DNA from: DATLLJ01 sp965229885 | GTDB lineage: Bacteria > Acidobacteriota > Vicinamibacteria > Vicinamibacterales > CAVVIG01 | Reading direction: 5' to 3' | DNA length: 64,000 bases | Assembly (NCBI GenBank): GCA_965229885.1 | Contig: CBDDJX010000003.1 | Location: forward strand, 1,054,001 to 1,118,000 | Part shown: positions 1 to 8,562 of the stretch, in pieces | Layout: each line of letters starts with the position of its first letter | How positions within the stretch are numbered: the stretch's first letter is position 1 | Position numbers and translations under genes: made by a program | Notes under the pieces: model-generated | Seen by the model: only the letters and a program-made list of their open reading frames with translations | What the model was told of the DNA's origin: nothing | The model's database searches: none

Positions 1-1689
1 GTCGAAGCGCTCGCCCTCGAGAACAATCTGATCAAGCAGCGCACGCCCAAGTACAACATCCTGCTGCGCGACGACAAGAACTATCCGTACCTGCAGCTCA
101 CGACAAACGAAGCCTTTCCGCGAGTCCTGGTGGCGCGCCGCGTCGAGCCTGACGGCAGCTTTTTCGCCGGCCCGTTTCTGCCGGCGCACTTCGCGCGAAA
201 GACTATGAGTCTGACCCACCGGTTGTTTGGTATCCGCTCGTGCAACGAGGTCATCACCGGTCAACGGGACAGGGCCTGCCTCGAATACGACATCAAGCGG
301 TGCATCGCGCCATGTGTCGAGGCGATCTGCTCGCCGGACGACTACTCGCGCGCCGTGAGGCTGACCGAACTCTTTCTCGGTGGCAAGAACGATGAGCTCA
401 TCGACACGTTGAAGAGCCGGATGCACGACGCCGCATCGGACGAACGCTTCGAGGAGGCGGCGCAACTGCGGAACGCGGTGCGGACGGTTCAGACGCTCCA
501 CGACCGCCAGCAGAAAATGGCCACGGCGGAGCTCGGACACCGCGATGTGTTTGGCGTGAAGATCGGTCCGGCTGGTGTGGCCGTCCACATTTTCCAGATG
601 AGGAGCGGTCGGGTCATCGAGCGCGTGGAGCTGGGCAGCGAAGAGGCGATTGTCGCGCCGGGCGAGGGCCCTGTGAATGATGTTGATGGTGTCGATGCCG
701 TCGGCGGGGTCCTGGAGGCGGCGATTCAGCAGTTCTATGAACTGCGCGCCGCGCCGCCCGAGGTGCATCTGCCGGCGGAACCCGATGAACGCGAGGCGCT
801 CGAGAGCTGGCTCTCGGACCGTGCGGGCCGGCGCGTGAAGATCGTCGTACCGCAGCGCGGCGACAAACGCAGCCTGGTCGACCTTGCCAACCGGAATGCC
901 GCCCTCGCGTACCAGACACGGTTCAATCAGACGCCGGCGGCGCGATACGACGCACTCGAGATGCTGCAGCACGTCCTCGGGCTCCCCGCGTTGCCACGGC
1001 GCATCGAAGGCTTCGATATCTCGACGATCCAGGGTAGCGAGACCGTGGCGTCGATGGTCGTCTGCGAGGACGGGCGAATGCGGCGAGGGGATTATCGGAA
1101 ATTTCGAATAAGGGGACGGGAGTCATTTTCAATTTCTGCATCGCCCGCCAAGGGTACGCAGGAACTAAAAATGACTCCTGTCCCCTTTAATGACGATTGT
1201 GCCGCCATGCATGAGGTCGTCCTGCGACGGTACCGGAAGGTGCTTGAGCAGGGGGGACCATTTCCCGACCTGATTCTGATCGACGGTGGCAAGGGCCAGC
1301 TCTCGGCCGCGTACTCCGCGCTCGAAGCGCTCGGCCTTGCGAACCTGGTGGCCGTCGGGATTGCCAAGAAGGAAGAGCTGTTGTTCACGCGCGATCGCGA
1401 CGCGGCGATGGCGCTCCCGGCGAACGATCCTGGGCTGCTCCTCATCCAGCGCATTCGCGACGAGGCGCACCGCTTTGCCGTGACGTTCCATCGCCGTGCG
1501 CGCGCGATGCGTGATCTCCACTCGGAACTCGACCACGTGCCAGGCGTCGGCCCGCGGCGCAGGCGGACGCTGCTGACGACGTTCGGGAGTCTCGCGGGCG
1601 TGCGTCGCGCGACGCACGAGGAGCTCGAGGCGATCGTCGGCAGAAAAGTGGCCGATGCCGTCCTTGCCTTTTTCGCGGGTCGGCCTTAA
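1..1689 (+). CDS. uvrC: UvrABC excinuclease subunit C (5' end outside window)
   Basis: UvrC makes both incisions beside a lesion in nucleotide excision repair. The frame is open from the first base, so the start and most of the GIY-YIG domain lie outside the window; the segment ENNLIKQ near the start is the typical end of that domain. A UVR-type helical segment (DERFEEAAQLRNAV) follows near 440-480. The RNase H-like nuclease domain shows Asp in GFDIST (about 1015), Asp in ILIDGGKG (about 1280) and His in DEAHRFAV (about 1465). Helix-hairpin-helix motifs (VPGVGP) close the protein. Inside the nuclease domain, between GDYRKF and CAAMHEVV, about 26 codons come from an inserted palindrome that keeps the frame. 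The stop overlaps the next gene by about 35 bases. Identity is secure; whether the insertion is tolerated is unknown. Confidence 0.96.
   Translation, partial: VEALALENNLIKQRTPKYNILLRDDKNYPYLQLTTNEAFPRVLVARRVEPDGSFFAGPFLPAHFARKTMSLTHRLFGIRSCNEVITGQRDRACLEYDIKRCIAPCVEAICSPDDYSRAVRLTELFLGGKNDELIDTLKSRMHDAASDERFEEAAQLRNAVRTVQTLHDRQQKMATAELGHRDVFGVKIGPAGVAVHIFQMRSGRVIERVELGSEEAIVAPGEGPVNDVDGVDAVGGVLEAAIQQFYELRAAPPEVHLPAEPDEREALESWLSDRAGRRVKIVVPQRGDKRSLVDLANRNAALAYQTRFNQTPAARYDALEMLQHVLGLPALPRRIEGFDISTIQGSETVASMVVCEDGRMRRGDYRKFRIRGRESFSISASPAKGTQELKMTPVPFNDDCAAMHEVVLRRYRKVLEQGGPFPDLILIDGGKGQLSAAYSALEALGLANLVAVGIAKKEELLFTRDRDAAMALPANDPGLLLIQRIRDEAHRFAVTFHRRARAMRDLHSELDHVPGVGPRRRRTLLTTFGSLAGVRRATHEELEAIVGRKVADAVLAFFAGRP
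1110..1187. repeat. REP-like palindrome inserted in frame in uvrC
   Basis: Two 20-base arms (1110-1129 and 1168-1187, core GGGGAC.GGAGTCATTTT) are inverted copies with one mismatch. They are separated by a spacer whose ends also pair imperfectly. The unit is 78 bases, exactly 26 codons, and is translated in uvrC. UvrC homologues, from memory, have no such insertion here. Palindromes with this GGGGACAGGAGTCATTTT core are, in my recollection, widespread in some Acidobacteria and Deltaproteobacteria. Confidence 0.8.
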
Positions 1690-2341
1690 CCTTGAGTCCT
1701 TGCTGGACATCAACGTCGCGCAAGTCTTCATCGCCTTCGTCGTTCTGCTGTTTTCTCTGTCCTTCCACGAAATGGCGCACGCATGGACGGCGGATCGACT
1801 GGGCGATCCGACCGCGCGGCTCCTCGGGCGCGTGTCGTTCAATCCGATCGTGCACGCCGACCCGATCGGGACGCTCCTGTTTCCGTTGATGGCGATCGTT
1901 GGCGGCTTGCCGGTCATCGGCTGGGCCAAGCCGGTGCCGGTGGTCGTTTCTCGCTTGAGACGACAACGGCGCGATTACGTCCTTGTCGCGGCGGCAGGGC
2001 CGGCGAGCAATCTCGTGCTGGCGATCGTCGCGGCCGTCGTCCTTGCGGCGCTGCCCGTCTCGCCAGTCGTGCTCGGCGAGCCCAATGTGTTGGCGCCGGT
2101 CGCGGCATTCCTGAGCCTCGCTGTGCGGCTGAACATCCTGCTTGCGGTGTTCAACATGCTGCCGATTCCGCCGCTCGATGGCGGGAACGTGCTGAGCGGG
2201 CTTCTGCCCCTGAAGTTCGCCACGGTCTTGGATCAGGTCAGACCTTACGGCCTTCTGCTCTTGTACGCCTTGTTGTTCACGGATGGCTTCTACTATTTCG
2301 TGGTCCGGCCGTCGAACTTTCTGCGTTCCTGGCTTCCGTGA
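1655..2341 (+). CDS. Site-2 protease family (M50) membrane metalloprotease
   Basis: Predicted intramembrane zinc protease. The N-terminal membrane segment carries the HExxH motif as HEMAH (near 1765-1780), and a later segment has NMLPIPPLDGG, the second conserved metal-binding motif. At 228 residues with several hydrophobic helices it matches the short M50B proteins without PDZ domains, not RseP. The ATG at 1655 overlaps the end of uvrC; TTG starts at 1664 or 1700 are possible and would shorten or remove the overlap. The substrate is unknown. It lies between uvrC and trpS in the same direction, and its TGA overlaps the GTG proposed for trpS. Family assignment is firm; role is not. Confidence 0.9.
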   Translation: MPSLPFSRVGLNLESLLDINVAQVFIAFVVLLFSLSFHEMAHAWTADRLGDPTARLLGRVSFNPIVHADPIGTLLFPLMAIVGGLPVIGWAKPVPVVVSRLRRQRRDYVLVAAAGPASNLVLAIVAAVVLAALPVSPVVLGEPNVLAPVAAFLSLAVRLNILLAVFNMLPIPPLDGGNVLSGLLPLKFATVLDQVRPYGLLLLYALLFTDGFYYFVVRPSNFLRSWLP

Positions 2342-3402
2342 CCCCTTCGACCCATCGGCATGCTCAGGGTCATCCTGAGCCGGGTCGAGGGACGACCGGC
2401 TCAGGGCAGGCGCGACCGCGCGTCGTCTCAGGCATGCGGCCCACGGGCCGCCTGCATCTGGGGCATCTGGTTGGTGCGCTCGGCAACTGGGTGCCGCTGC
2501 AGGAGAAGTACGACTGCTTCTATTTCGTCGCCGACTGGCATGCGCTGACCAGCGAGTACGCGAACACCGGCTCGATGACGAGTCATGCACTGGACAACGT
2601 GGCCGACTGGCTCGCCGCCGGCCTCGATCCGGAGCGGAGCACGATGTTTGTTCAGTCGCTTGTGCCGGAGCATGCGGAGTTGTACTTGCTGCTTTCGATG
2701 GTGATACCGATTCCCTGGCTCGAGCGCGTGCCGACGTATAAGGATCAGCAGGAGCAGATCGTCGAAAAAGATCTGACCACGCTGGGGTTCCTTGGCTATC
2801 CGCTGCTCCAGACGGCGGACGTGGCGATCTATGACGCGAACTTCGTGCCGGTCGGAAAAGATCAGGTCGTCCACCTCGAGTTCTCGCGGGAAGCGGTCCG
2901 CCGCTTCAATCAGCTCTACGGGGAGGTGCTCGTTGAGCCGCAGCCGCTTCTGACGCCGGTGTCATTGCTGCCGGGCCTCGACAACCGGAAGATGAGCAAG
3001 AGCTACGGGAACGCGATCGAACTCGGCGACGACGCTGAGACGGTGACGAAAAAGGTGCGCCAGATGTATACGGATCCGAATCGGATTCGAGCCGACATCC
3101 CGGGCACCGTGGAAGGCAATCCGGTGTTCACGTATCACGATGTCTTCAACCCGAACGCGGGTGAGGTCGAGGAGCTCAAGGCGCGCTACCGGGCTGGAAA
3201 GGTGGGCGACGTCGAAGTGAAGACGAAGCTGGCCAACGCGCTGAACGCCTATCTGGCGCCGATTCGAGAGCGCCGCGCCGCGGCGTTCGCCAGGCCGGAG
3301 CAGCTGCGGGAGATTCTGTTCGAAGGATCGAAGCGGGCCCGTACGGTGGCCGCAGAGACGATGGAACGCGTGCGGGAAGCGGTGAAAGTTGTATATCGAT
3401 GA
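2338..3402 (+). CDS. trpS: Tryptophan--tRNA ligase
   Basis: Charges tRNA-Trp in the cytoplasm. The class I signature is visible as HLGHL (about 2455) and KMSKS (2989-3003), and the length fits TrpS. The conserved first strand (RVVSGMRPTG) begins well upstream of the first in-frame ATG (2434), which would cut into it. Reading upstream from there, the nearest usable start is the GTG at 2338, whose GTGA overlaps the stop of the M50 gene. With that start the protein has about 24 extra N-terminal residues encoded by a REP-like palindrome. The alternative ATG at 2434 would lose the beta strand. The stop overlaps scpA by ATGA. Function certain, start moderately certain. Confidence 0.95.
   Translation: MTPSTHRHAQGHPEPGRGTTGSGQARPRVVSGMRPTGRLHLGHLVGALGNWVPLQEKYDCFYFVADWHALTSEYANTGSMTSHALDNVADWLAAGLDPERSTMFVQSLVPEHAELYLLLSMVIPIPWLERVPTYKDQQEQIVEKDLTTLGFLGYPLLQTADVAIYDANFVPVGKDQVVHLEFSREAVRRFNQLYGEVLVEPQPLLTPVSLLPGLDNRKMSKSYGNAIELGDDAETVTKKVRQMYTDPNRIRADIPGTVEGNPVFTYHDVFNPNAGEVEELKARYRAGKVGDVEVKTKLANALNAYLAPIRERRAAAFARPEQLREILFEGSKRARTVAAETMERVREAVKVVYR
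2343..2410. repeat. REP-like palindrome at the trpS start
   Basis: CCTTCGACCC...GCTCAGG (2343-2368) pairs with CCTGAGC.GGGTCGAGG (2374-2390). A further GCTCAGGGCAGG block follows. This resembles the common CTTCGAC/GCTCAGG palindromic repeat of many GC-rich bacteria. It occupies the space between the GTG at 2338 and the first conserved TrpS residues, so it is probably translated. Confidence 0.7.
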
Positions 3403-4223
3403 AGAAGCTCTCCGGCACGGTGGATCACCCGCACGATTTCGAGTCGAGCGTCGACGCGTTTGCGGTCAGGCTCGAGCAGTTCGACGGGCCGCTCGACCTG
3501 CTGCTGCACCTCATCAGGACCAATGAGCTGAACGTCCATGACATCCCGATCGCGCTCATCACCCAGCAGTATCTCGACGCGATTGGCCTGATGCAGGAGC
3601 TCGATCTAGACATCGCTGGCGACTATCTCGTCATGGCCGCGACGCTCATTCACATCAAGTCGAAGATGCTGCTGCCTCGCCCGGAGACCGCGGCAGCGGT
3701 CGAGGGTGAAGACGACGACCCGCGCACCGCGCTGGTGCGGCGGCTGCTCGAACATCAGAAGTTCAAGGCGGCCGCCGAGCTGCTGCACGAGCGCGAACAG
3801 GTCCGGTCCGCGCAGTGGCAGCGGCCTGATGGACGCGTCGCCGATCTCGCGGGCGACGGGTACGAGCCCGAGCTCGAGGTCGATCTCTTCAGCCTGCTCA
3901 CCGCGTTTCAGGCAGTCGTTCGGCGAGCCAGGCACGGGCCGAGCGTCTACCTGCCGGCCGAACAGGTTTCGATTGAAGCGCGTATCGGGCAACTGCTCGA
4001 GCGGCTCTCAGAAACCGAGGCGTGCGGCCTCGAAGAACTCTTCGCCGACACGCACGATCGCGGCGGCCTCATCGTCACCTTTCTCGCGCTGCTCGAGATG
4101 ATTCGATTGAAATTAGTGAGGGTGTTCCAGTCGGGGAGCTTCGGGCCGATTCGCGTGTACAAACGCACGCGGCCGGCCGACGCGCCGCATGCGAGTGGCG
4201 ATCCGGAGACGCACAGTGAATGA
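3399..4223 (+). CDS. scpA: Segregation and condensation protein A
   Basis: Kleisin subunit of the SMC-ScpA-ScpB condensin that compacts and segregates the chromosome. The N-terminal kleisin segment (FDGPLDLLLHLI, about residues 28-40) and the C-terminal winged-helix region (GGLIVTFLALLEMIRL) are present. Length 274 is normal. The ATG overlaps the trpS stop as ATGA, and scpB starts eight bases before its own stop, so the three genes are translationally coupled. The trpS-scpA-scpB order is, from memory, common in Acidobacteria and other phyla. Confidence 0.95.
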   Translation: MKKLSGTVDHPHDFESSVDAFAVRLEQFDGPLDLLLHLIRTNELNVHDIPIALITQQYLDAIGLMQELDLDIAGDYLVMAATLIHIKSKMLLPRPETAAAVEGEDDDPRTALVRRLLEHQKFKAAAELLHEREQVRSAQWQRPDGRVADLAGDGYEPELEVDLFSLLTAFQAVVRRARHGPSVYLPAEQVSIEARIGQLLERLSETEACGLEELFADTHDRGGLIVTFLALLEMIRLKLVRVFQSGSFGPIRVYKRTRPADAPHASGDPETHSE

Positions 4224-4905
4224 AAAAGAGAATGGGCAGGACGGGCTGGATGGGCAGGAGGCGGCGCCGAAGCGCGCCTCTGCGGAGTTGAAGGCGATCC
4301 TCGAAGCGCTGATTTTCGCGTCGCCAGAGCCGCTGACGCCGAAGGCGATCGACAGGCTCCTTGACGGGGAACCGAAGGAAGACGTCCAGGTGGCACTCGA
4401 AGAGTTGAAACAGGACTATGAATGCCCCGGAGGACTGCAGCTCGTCGAGGTCGCCGGCGGCTATCAGATTGTCACGCGTCAGGAGCTGCACGATTGGGTG
4501 CGCCGGCTGTTCCATGAGCGGACGACGCAGAGGCTTTCGGTGCAGGCGCTCGAGACGCTGGCGGTCATCGCGTACAAACAGCCGCTCACCTCGCTCGAGG
4601 TCAGCGAGATCCGCGGCGTCAACACGTCCGGCGTCCTCAACACGCTGCTCGAACGGCATCTGGTAAAAATTATTGGACGCAAGCAGGTGGTCGGGCGGCC
4701 GTTTCTGTACGCCACGACAAAGGAGTTTCTGATTCGGTTCGGGTTAAATGACCTCAACGAGTTGCCGAAGGTCGAGGACATGGCCGAGGCGCTCGGCTTC
4801 GAGCGGCCGCTGCTCGTGGAGCAGACGCCCAGTGACGACCTACTGCCGCTCGAAGAGCCCGATCCGGACGCGCCGCCCGACACGCCGAGCGGCTCCGTGC
4901 ACTGA
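4216..4905 (+). CDS. scpB: Segregation and condensation protein B
   Basis: Winged-helix partner that binds ScpA in the SMC condensin complex. The family pattern is clear: ALIFASPEPLT near the N-terminus, IAYKQPLTSLEVSEIRGVN in the second wing and VVGRPFLYATTKEFL near the end. I place the start at the GTG at 4216 because GGAG lies seven bases upstream; an ATG at 4189 would add nine residues but has no ribosome binding site. The last ~30 residues are acidic and proline-rich and probably disordered. It is the last gene of the uvrC-to-scpB series. Confidence 0.95.
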   Translation: MNEKENGQDGLDGQEAAPKRASAELKAILEALIFASPEPLTPKAIDRLLDGEPKEDVQVALEELKQDYECPGGLQLVEVAGGYQIVTRQELHDWVRRLFHERTTQRLSVQALETLAVIAYKQPLTSLEVSEIRGVNTSGVLNTLLERHLVKIIGRKQVVGRPFLYATTKEFLIRFGLNDLNELPKVEDMAEALGFERPLLVEQTPSDDLLPLEEPDPDAPPDTPSGSVH

Positions 4906-5243
4906 GGGCACAGTGCGACACGAGCCTCTGGCGGGTCCTGTCCACGAACGACAACTGAAACCGGCGGTCTTCGGGGCTGTGAGCATGTTCCGAGGGGATT
5001 TCACGCGAGGGAATCCTGTTTACAGTTCAGGTTGTGGATATCGCGGCCAAGGACAAACCGCGGCCCAAGATTCCCCCAGCCGGAGGAACGGCGAAGTTCG
5101 CGACCTGGTCCTACACGATGGATGGGAAGGACACGCTGGTGATGACACAGAAGAGTAACAGGCTGGACCGATCGCCACTCAGGCCACGCTGAAATTCACT
5201 CGCCTCGAATGAGGAACGGCGGGAAACCGCTGGCCTGAAACAG
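4906..5243. other. Intergenic region with one decayed coding fragment
   Basis: Between scpB and the convergent 3' end of rluB. Apart from the frameshifted fragment listed separately I see no gene, RNA or strong hairpin. Confidence 0.5.
5034..5212 (+). pseudogene. Frameshifted 3' fragment of a small secreted-type protein
   Basis: One frame reads AAKDKPRPKIPPAGG then FATWSYTMDGKDTLVMTQK. After about 5157 the sense continues in another frame as AGPIATQATLKFTRLE followed by a stop. The joined text looks like the C-terminus of one protein interrupted by a one-base shift. No start with a ribosome binding site is visible. I do not recognise the family. Confidence 0.4.
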
Positions 5244-6032
5244 CTATTCCGTGTCCTCTGTTCGTGTCCGGGCTTTCAGCGGCAGCGCTTCTTGTCGATG
5301 ACGAGCGGTTCTCGGTGGTGGCTGAGAGCCCTTGGTGGCGGCCTGGAGCCGCTTCACCTCCGCGTCGGTCAGCTCCCGCCAGTGACCGAGCTTCAGTCTG
5401 GCGTCCTGAAGCGGCCCGATGGCCACTCGCCTGAGGCTCGTGACGGGATGGCCGATTGCATCACACATCTTCCGCACCTGCCGGTTCCGGCCTTCACGCA
5501 CGGTGACGCGTAACTGGCTGGGGCCGAGCGCTTTCACGTCGGCCGGTCCGGTCTTGTGTCCGTCGATGACGACGCCCTTCTGCAGGCGATCCAAGTCGTG
5601 GTCGTCGGGCACGCCGAGGACTCGTGCTTCATACACACGCGCCACGCCATGACGCGGATGGGTCAGCTTCGCGGCGAGGTCGCCGTCGTTGGTGAGAATG
5701 AGGAGCCCTTCGGAATCGAAGTCGAGCCGTCCCACGGGGTACACGTAGTCCCGCACCCCGCGCAGCAGGTCGATGACGGTCGGCCGCCGCTCGGGATCGG
5801 ACCGCGTCGAGACGTAACCTCGCGGCTTGTTCAAGAGGAGATACAGGCGGCGCTCCACGACCTTGAGGCGGCTGCCGTCGACGCGGATGTCGTCCCGGGC
5901 GGGGTCGGCCTTCGTCCCGAGCTCACGGACGGTTGCGCCGTTCACGGTCACGCGCCCGTCGAGCATCAGCTGCTCCGAGGCGCGCCTTGAGGCAATGCCG
6001 GCCTGGGACAGGATCTTCTGCAACCGCTCCAC
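5244..6032 (-). CDS. rluB: Ribosomal large-subunit pseudouridine synthase (RsuA/RluB family)
   Basis: Isomerises a uridine in rRNA to pseudouridine. An S4 RNA-binding domain opens the protein (QKILSQAGIASRRASE). The catalytic aspartate lies in the GRLDFDSEGLLILTND motif, and the downstream VREGRNRQVRKM motif is typical of the RsuA/RluB/RluE branch. I chose the GTG at 6032 (VERLQK) because family members begin there; GTG 6050 or TTG 6068 would add residues without homology. The basic, proline-rich tail after about residue 240 is variable in the family. It diverges from cmk across a gap of about 100 bases that must hold both promoters. RluB is favoured over RsuA by overall pattern only. Confidence 0.92.
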   Translation of the reverse strand: MERLQKILSQAGIASRRASEQLMLDGRVTVNGATVRELGTKADPARDDIRVDGSRLKVVERRLYLLLNKPRGYVSTRSDPERRPTVIDLLRGVRDYVYPVGRLDFDSEGLLILTNDGDLAAKLTHPRHGVARVYEARVLGVPDDHDLDRLQKGVVIDGHKTGPADVKALGPSQLRVTVREGRNRQVRKMCDAIGHPVTSLRRVAIGPLQDARLKLGHWRELTDAEVKRLQAATKGSQPPPRTARHRQEALPLKARTRTEDTE

Positions 6033-6136
6033 CTCGAACAGCGTAGCCACGAACGCACGAAAACACAACGCAGGCCGTCAGTCCTGCCGTTCGTGGTTGC
6101 CGCTGATGCCGTTCACGCGTGGTAGATTACGTTCCA

Positions 6137-6805
6137 GTGCGTCCCCTCGTCATCGCCATCGACGGCCCGGCGGGGGCCGGCAAGGGAACCGTCGCGCGCG
6201 CGATCGCGGAACAGCTCGGCTATCGGCATGTGGACAGCGGGGCGATGTACCGCGCGGTCGGCTGGAAGGCGATCGAGAGCGACGTCCCGCTCGACCAGGA
6301 AGACGCTGTCGCCGTGCTCGCGACGCGGTCGCACATCTCAGTGGCGCCAGCCGCCGTGACGATTGACGGGACCGACGTGACGCGCTCTCTCCGCTCGCCC
6401 GACATCGATCGTGCGGCGGCAGCCGTCGCGCGCCTTCCGCGCGTCCGGGCGGTCCTTGTCGAGCGCCAGCGGCACATGGGGGAGGGCGGCGGCATCGTCA
6501 TGGAGGGCCGCGATATCGGCACGGTCGTCTTTCCGAACGCCGATGTGAAAATCTACCTCGACGCCGCGCCCACTGAACGCGCGAGGCGGCGGGCGGCCGA
6601 TCCCGCCCACAGCGGCCCGGTAGCCGTGGCGGTGGTGGCGACCGCAATCACCGCGCGCGACGAACTGGATCGCACACGCACGGCATCGCCGTTGTACGCG
6701 GCGCCGGATGCGGTCGTCGTGGATACCACGGGGAAGGCGATCGATGAGGTCGTCAAGGATGTGCTGGCGATCGTACGGGCGAGGACTTCAGGGGCCGGCC
6801 CCTGA
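6137..6805 (+). CDS. cmk: Cytidylate kinase
   Basis: Phosphorylates CMP and dCMP to the diphosphates. The P-loop GPAGAGKGT sits directly after the N-terminal strand, and the CMP-binding region shows MEGRDIGTVVFP (about residue 125) and later ARDELDRTRTASPL. The size is right for the family. The start is uncertain: GTG 6137 gives a family-like N-terminus, while GTG 6119 would add six residues; neither has a clear ribosome binding site. It is transcribed away from rluB. Confidence 0.93.
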   Translation: MRPLVIAIDGPAGAGKGTVARAIAEQLGYRHVDSGAMYRAVGWKAIESDVPLDQEDAVAVLATRSHISVAPAAVTIDGTDVTRSLRSPDIDRAAAAVARLPRVRAVLVERQRHMGEGGGIVMEGRDIGTVVFPNADVKIYLDAAPTERARRRAADPAHSGPVAVAVVATAITARDELDRTRTASPLYAAPDAVVVDTTGKAIDEVVKDVLAIVRARTSGAGP

Positions 6806-6897
6806 AGGCAAGGTCATGATCCGTTGTCATATTCATGCGAATCGGTATTGAGGTGCTGTTGGCTCAGACACCCGCACAGAGGAGGACTTCATTAGTG

Positions 6898-7557
6898 ATG
6901 TCGTATCGTGGAATCGTGGCAGCGGCCGCTGCCCTGGCGGTGATTGGAACGACCGTGCTGCCAGCGCTAGCGCGGCAAGTCGGGAACCCGGCTGCTGCGG
7001 CGGCTGCTGGAGTCAGACTCGAGGTAACCGATGAATCTAGCGCGACTTACAGGGTCAGGGAACAGCTGGCAGGCATCAATTTTCCGAGCGACGCCGTCGG
7101 CAAAACCAACGTGGTGACTGGCGTGCTGGTCGTCGGGGCCGATGGCTCCATCAACCCGGCGTTGTCCAAGCTGACCGTCGACCTGCGAACACTGAAGAGC
7201 GATCAGGATCAGCGCGACGGGTTCATCAAAGGACCCCGGGGGCTCGATACCGACAAATCCCCCCTCGCTGAATTCGTCGTGCGGCGCGCGGTCGGCTTGC
7301 CCTGGCCGTTCCCGTCCGCTCGACCGGCCCAGGCTGGCTTCTAGCTCGTCGGGGACATGACGGTTTTCGGCAACACCAGCGAAGTGACGTGGAACGCCGT
7401 CGCCACGTTCAGGGACCAGTAGGTCTCCGGTCGAGCGAATACTGAATTCACGTTCGAGAAGTTCAAGATTCCCAAACCGCAACTGGCCCGGCTCCTCAGC
7501 GTCGACGACAACATCAAGCTGGAAATTGAATTCAGGCTGACGAGAACACCTATGTAA
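6898..7557 (+). pseudogene. YceI-family lipocalin-like protein with two in-frame TAG codons
   Basis: YceI proteins are periplasmic isoprenoid-binding beta-barrels. A good ribosome binding site (GAGGAGG) precedes the ATG, a signal peptide follows, and family text is clear (KTNVVTGVLVV, FIKGPRGLDTDKSP, VGLPWPF). TAG at 7342 interrupts GF*LVGDMTVFG and TAG near 7407 interrupts FRDQ*VSGRANTEFTF. The frame is otherwise continuous to TAA at 7555 and ends in LLSVDDNIKLEIEFRL, as expected for YceI. Both stops could be CAG or AAG changed to TAG. TAG is used as an ordinary stop by rluB and other intact genes here, so suppression is unlikely. Confidence 0.75.
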
Positions 7558-7715
7558 GGGTCGTACTCGCCTTCGTGACAGGAGTACTCGTACATCCGGG
7601 GTACCTGGTCCTGAAGTTTCGTCAGGGGAAACGCGATGGTCCAGGGTTTCGTCCACGTCGTCGGGTCGTCGACCGTGACTTCGTAGTTAATCGTGTCCGC
7701 GTCGAGTAGGCCTGC
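7557..7715 (-). pseudogene. C-terminal fragment of a CHEGNY-type secreted protein
   Basis: On the minus strand the text DADTINYEVTVDDPTTWTKP and YEYSCHEGEYD matches the C-terminal region of the WGxPDLQGxW/CHEGNY family found intact at 9.4, 11 and 20.7 kb. Nothing of the N-terminal two thirds remains, and the fragment abuts the phosphatase gene in the same direction. Confidence 0.65.
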
Positions 7716-7722
7716 ACGGATG

Positions 7723-8265
7723 CTACCGCTTGTGCGACTGCGCGTAGTCGAGCGCGAATTGCCGCTGTGCCGCGCTGGTCTGACCAAGCGCAATCGCCTC
7801 CTTTGTGGCGTGCTCGACATCCCAGCGATCGACCACGAGCCGCTTGATGAGCCACATGGTCGCCGCGCGATTGCCGCCAGCGCAATGAATGAACGCCGGC
7901 TCGGAATCCTTCGAGGTGATGACACTCAGGAACTGGTCGGCCGCCTTCGGATCCGGCGAGGCGCCGTTGAACGGAATGTGGAAATAGCGGAGACCGGCGG
8001 CTCTGGCGATCCCTTGCGCTTTCTCGACCTCGGCGCCCGCTTCGGTGGACTCCCGCAGGTTGATGATCGAGACAAATCCCATCTTCTTGATCTCGGGCAC
8101 CGCGATATCCGCTTTGATCGCACCGGCGCACGCGATGGTCGTTTCGAGGCGCGCGAGATTGGTAATGCCGGGGACCGACTCTCTGGTCACCTGCTGGGCG
8201 AGCGCCAGACCGGCGCAGGTCGGAACCGCCAGCAAACCAGCCGCAACGAGCACACGTGAGCGCAT
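7723..8265 (-). CDS. Secreted DSP/PTP-like phosphatase (DUF442-type)
   Basis: A 180-residue protein with an N-terminal signal peptide (cleavage near ALAQQ). It has a cysteine-phosphatase-like loop, FIHCAGGNRAA, whose Cys-x4-Arg spacing is the one I associate with the DUF442/beta-lactamase-hydrolase-like branch and not with classical PTPs (Cys-x5-Arg). The upstream segment GFVSIINLRE is also typical of that branch. Such proteins are annotated as tyrosine-phosphatase-like, but substrates are mostly unknown. A purine-rich stretch precedes the ATG. It looks intact, in contrast to both neighbours. Confidence 0.75.
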   Translation of the reverse strand: MRSRVLVAAGLLAVPTCAGLALAQQVTRESVPGITNLARLETTIACAGAIKADIAVPEIKKMGFVSIINLRESTEAGAEVEKAQGIARAAGLRYFHIPFNGASPDPKAADQFLSVITSKDSEPAFIHCAGGNRAATMWLIKRLVVDRWDVEHATKEAIALGQTSAAQRQFALDYAQSHKR

Positions 8266-8562
8266 GGCAGACCCTCCTTAGATGCGACGGAACGCCCTTC
8301 CAATGGGCAGCCCCATCATAAGCCTAATCGTGCTGGAAATCCGCACGCGCCGACCACGTTTCGATGAGGTCTCTTGGTGCGCGTCGGCACGCGAAGGCGG
8401 CCCCCGCGGCGGGCAGGTTGCGGAAAATCTCTCGCCACCCGGAAAGATCCCCGGCGTCTCGCTTGGATCCGGGCGAACCATCCTGAGACGTGTGTATGGC
8501 GAATTACAAAATGCTCGGGGATTTAGCATTCGCCATGCACGCGGTGATCGTCCGTGGGTGTG
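8266..8562. other. Intergenic, with one strong hairpin
   Basis: No credible gene. ATGGCGAAT (8496-8504) and ATTCGCCAT (8528-8536) are perfect inverted arms, with a second nested pair ATGCT/AGCAT inside. It lies past the 3' end of the broken pilT and could act as a terminator or be a repeat relic. Confidence 0.5.

Noticed and set aside
1442..2590. 382-codon minus-strand frame
   Set aside because: Antisense to uvrC, the M50 gene and trpS, all of which show catalytic motifs.
7342..7409. Amber reassignment or suppression
   Set aside because: TAG ends intact genes here (rluB, the DUF5916 gene, mltD, the TonB receptor), so it is an ordinary stop.
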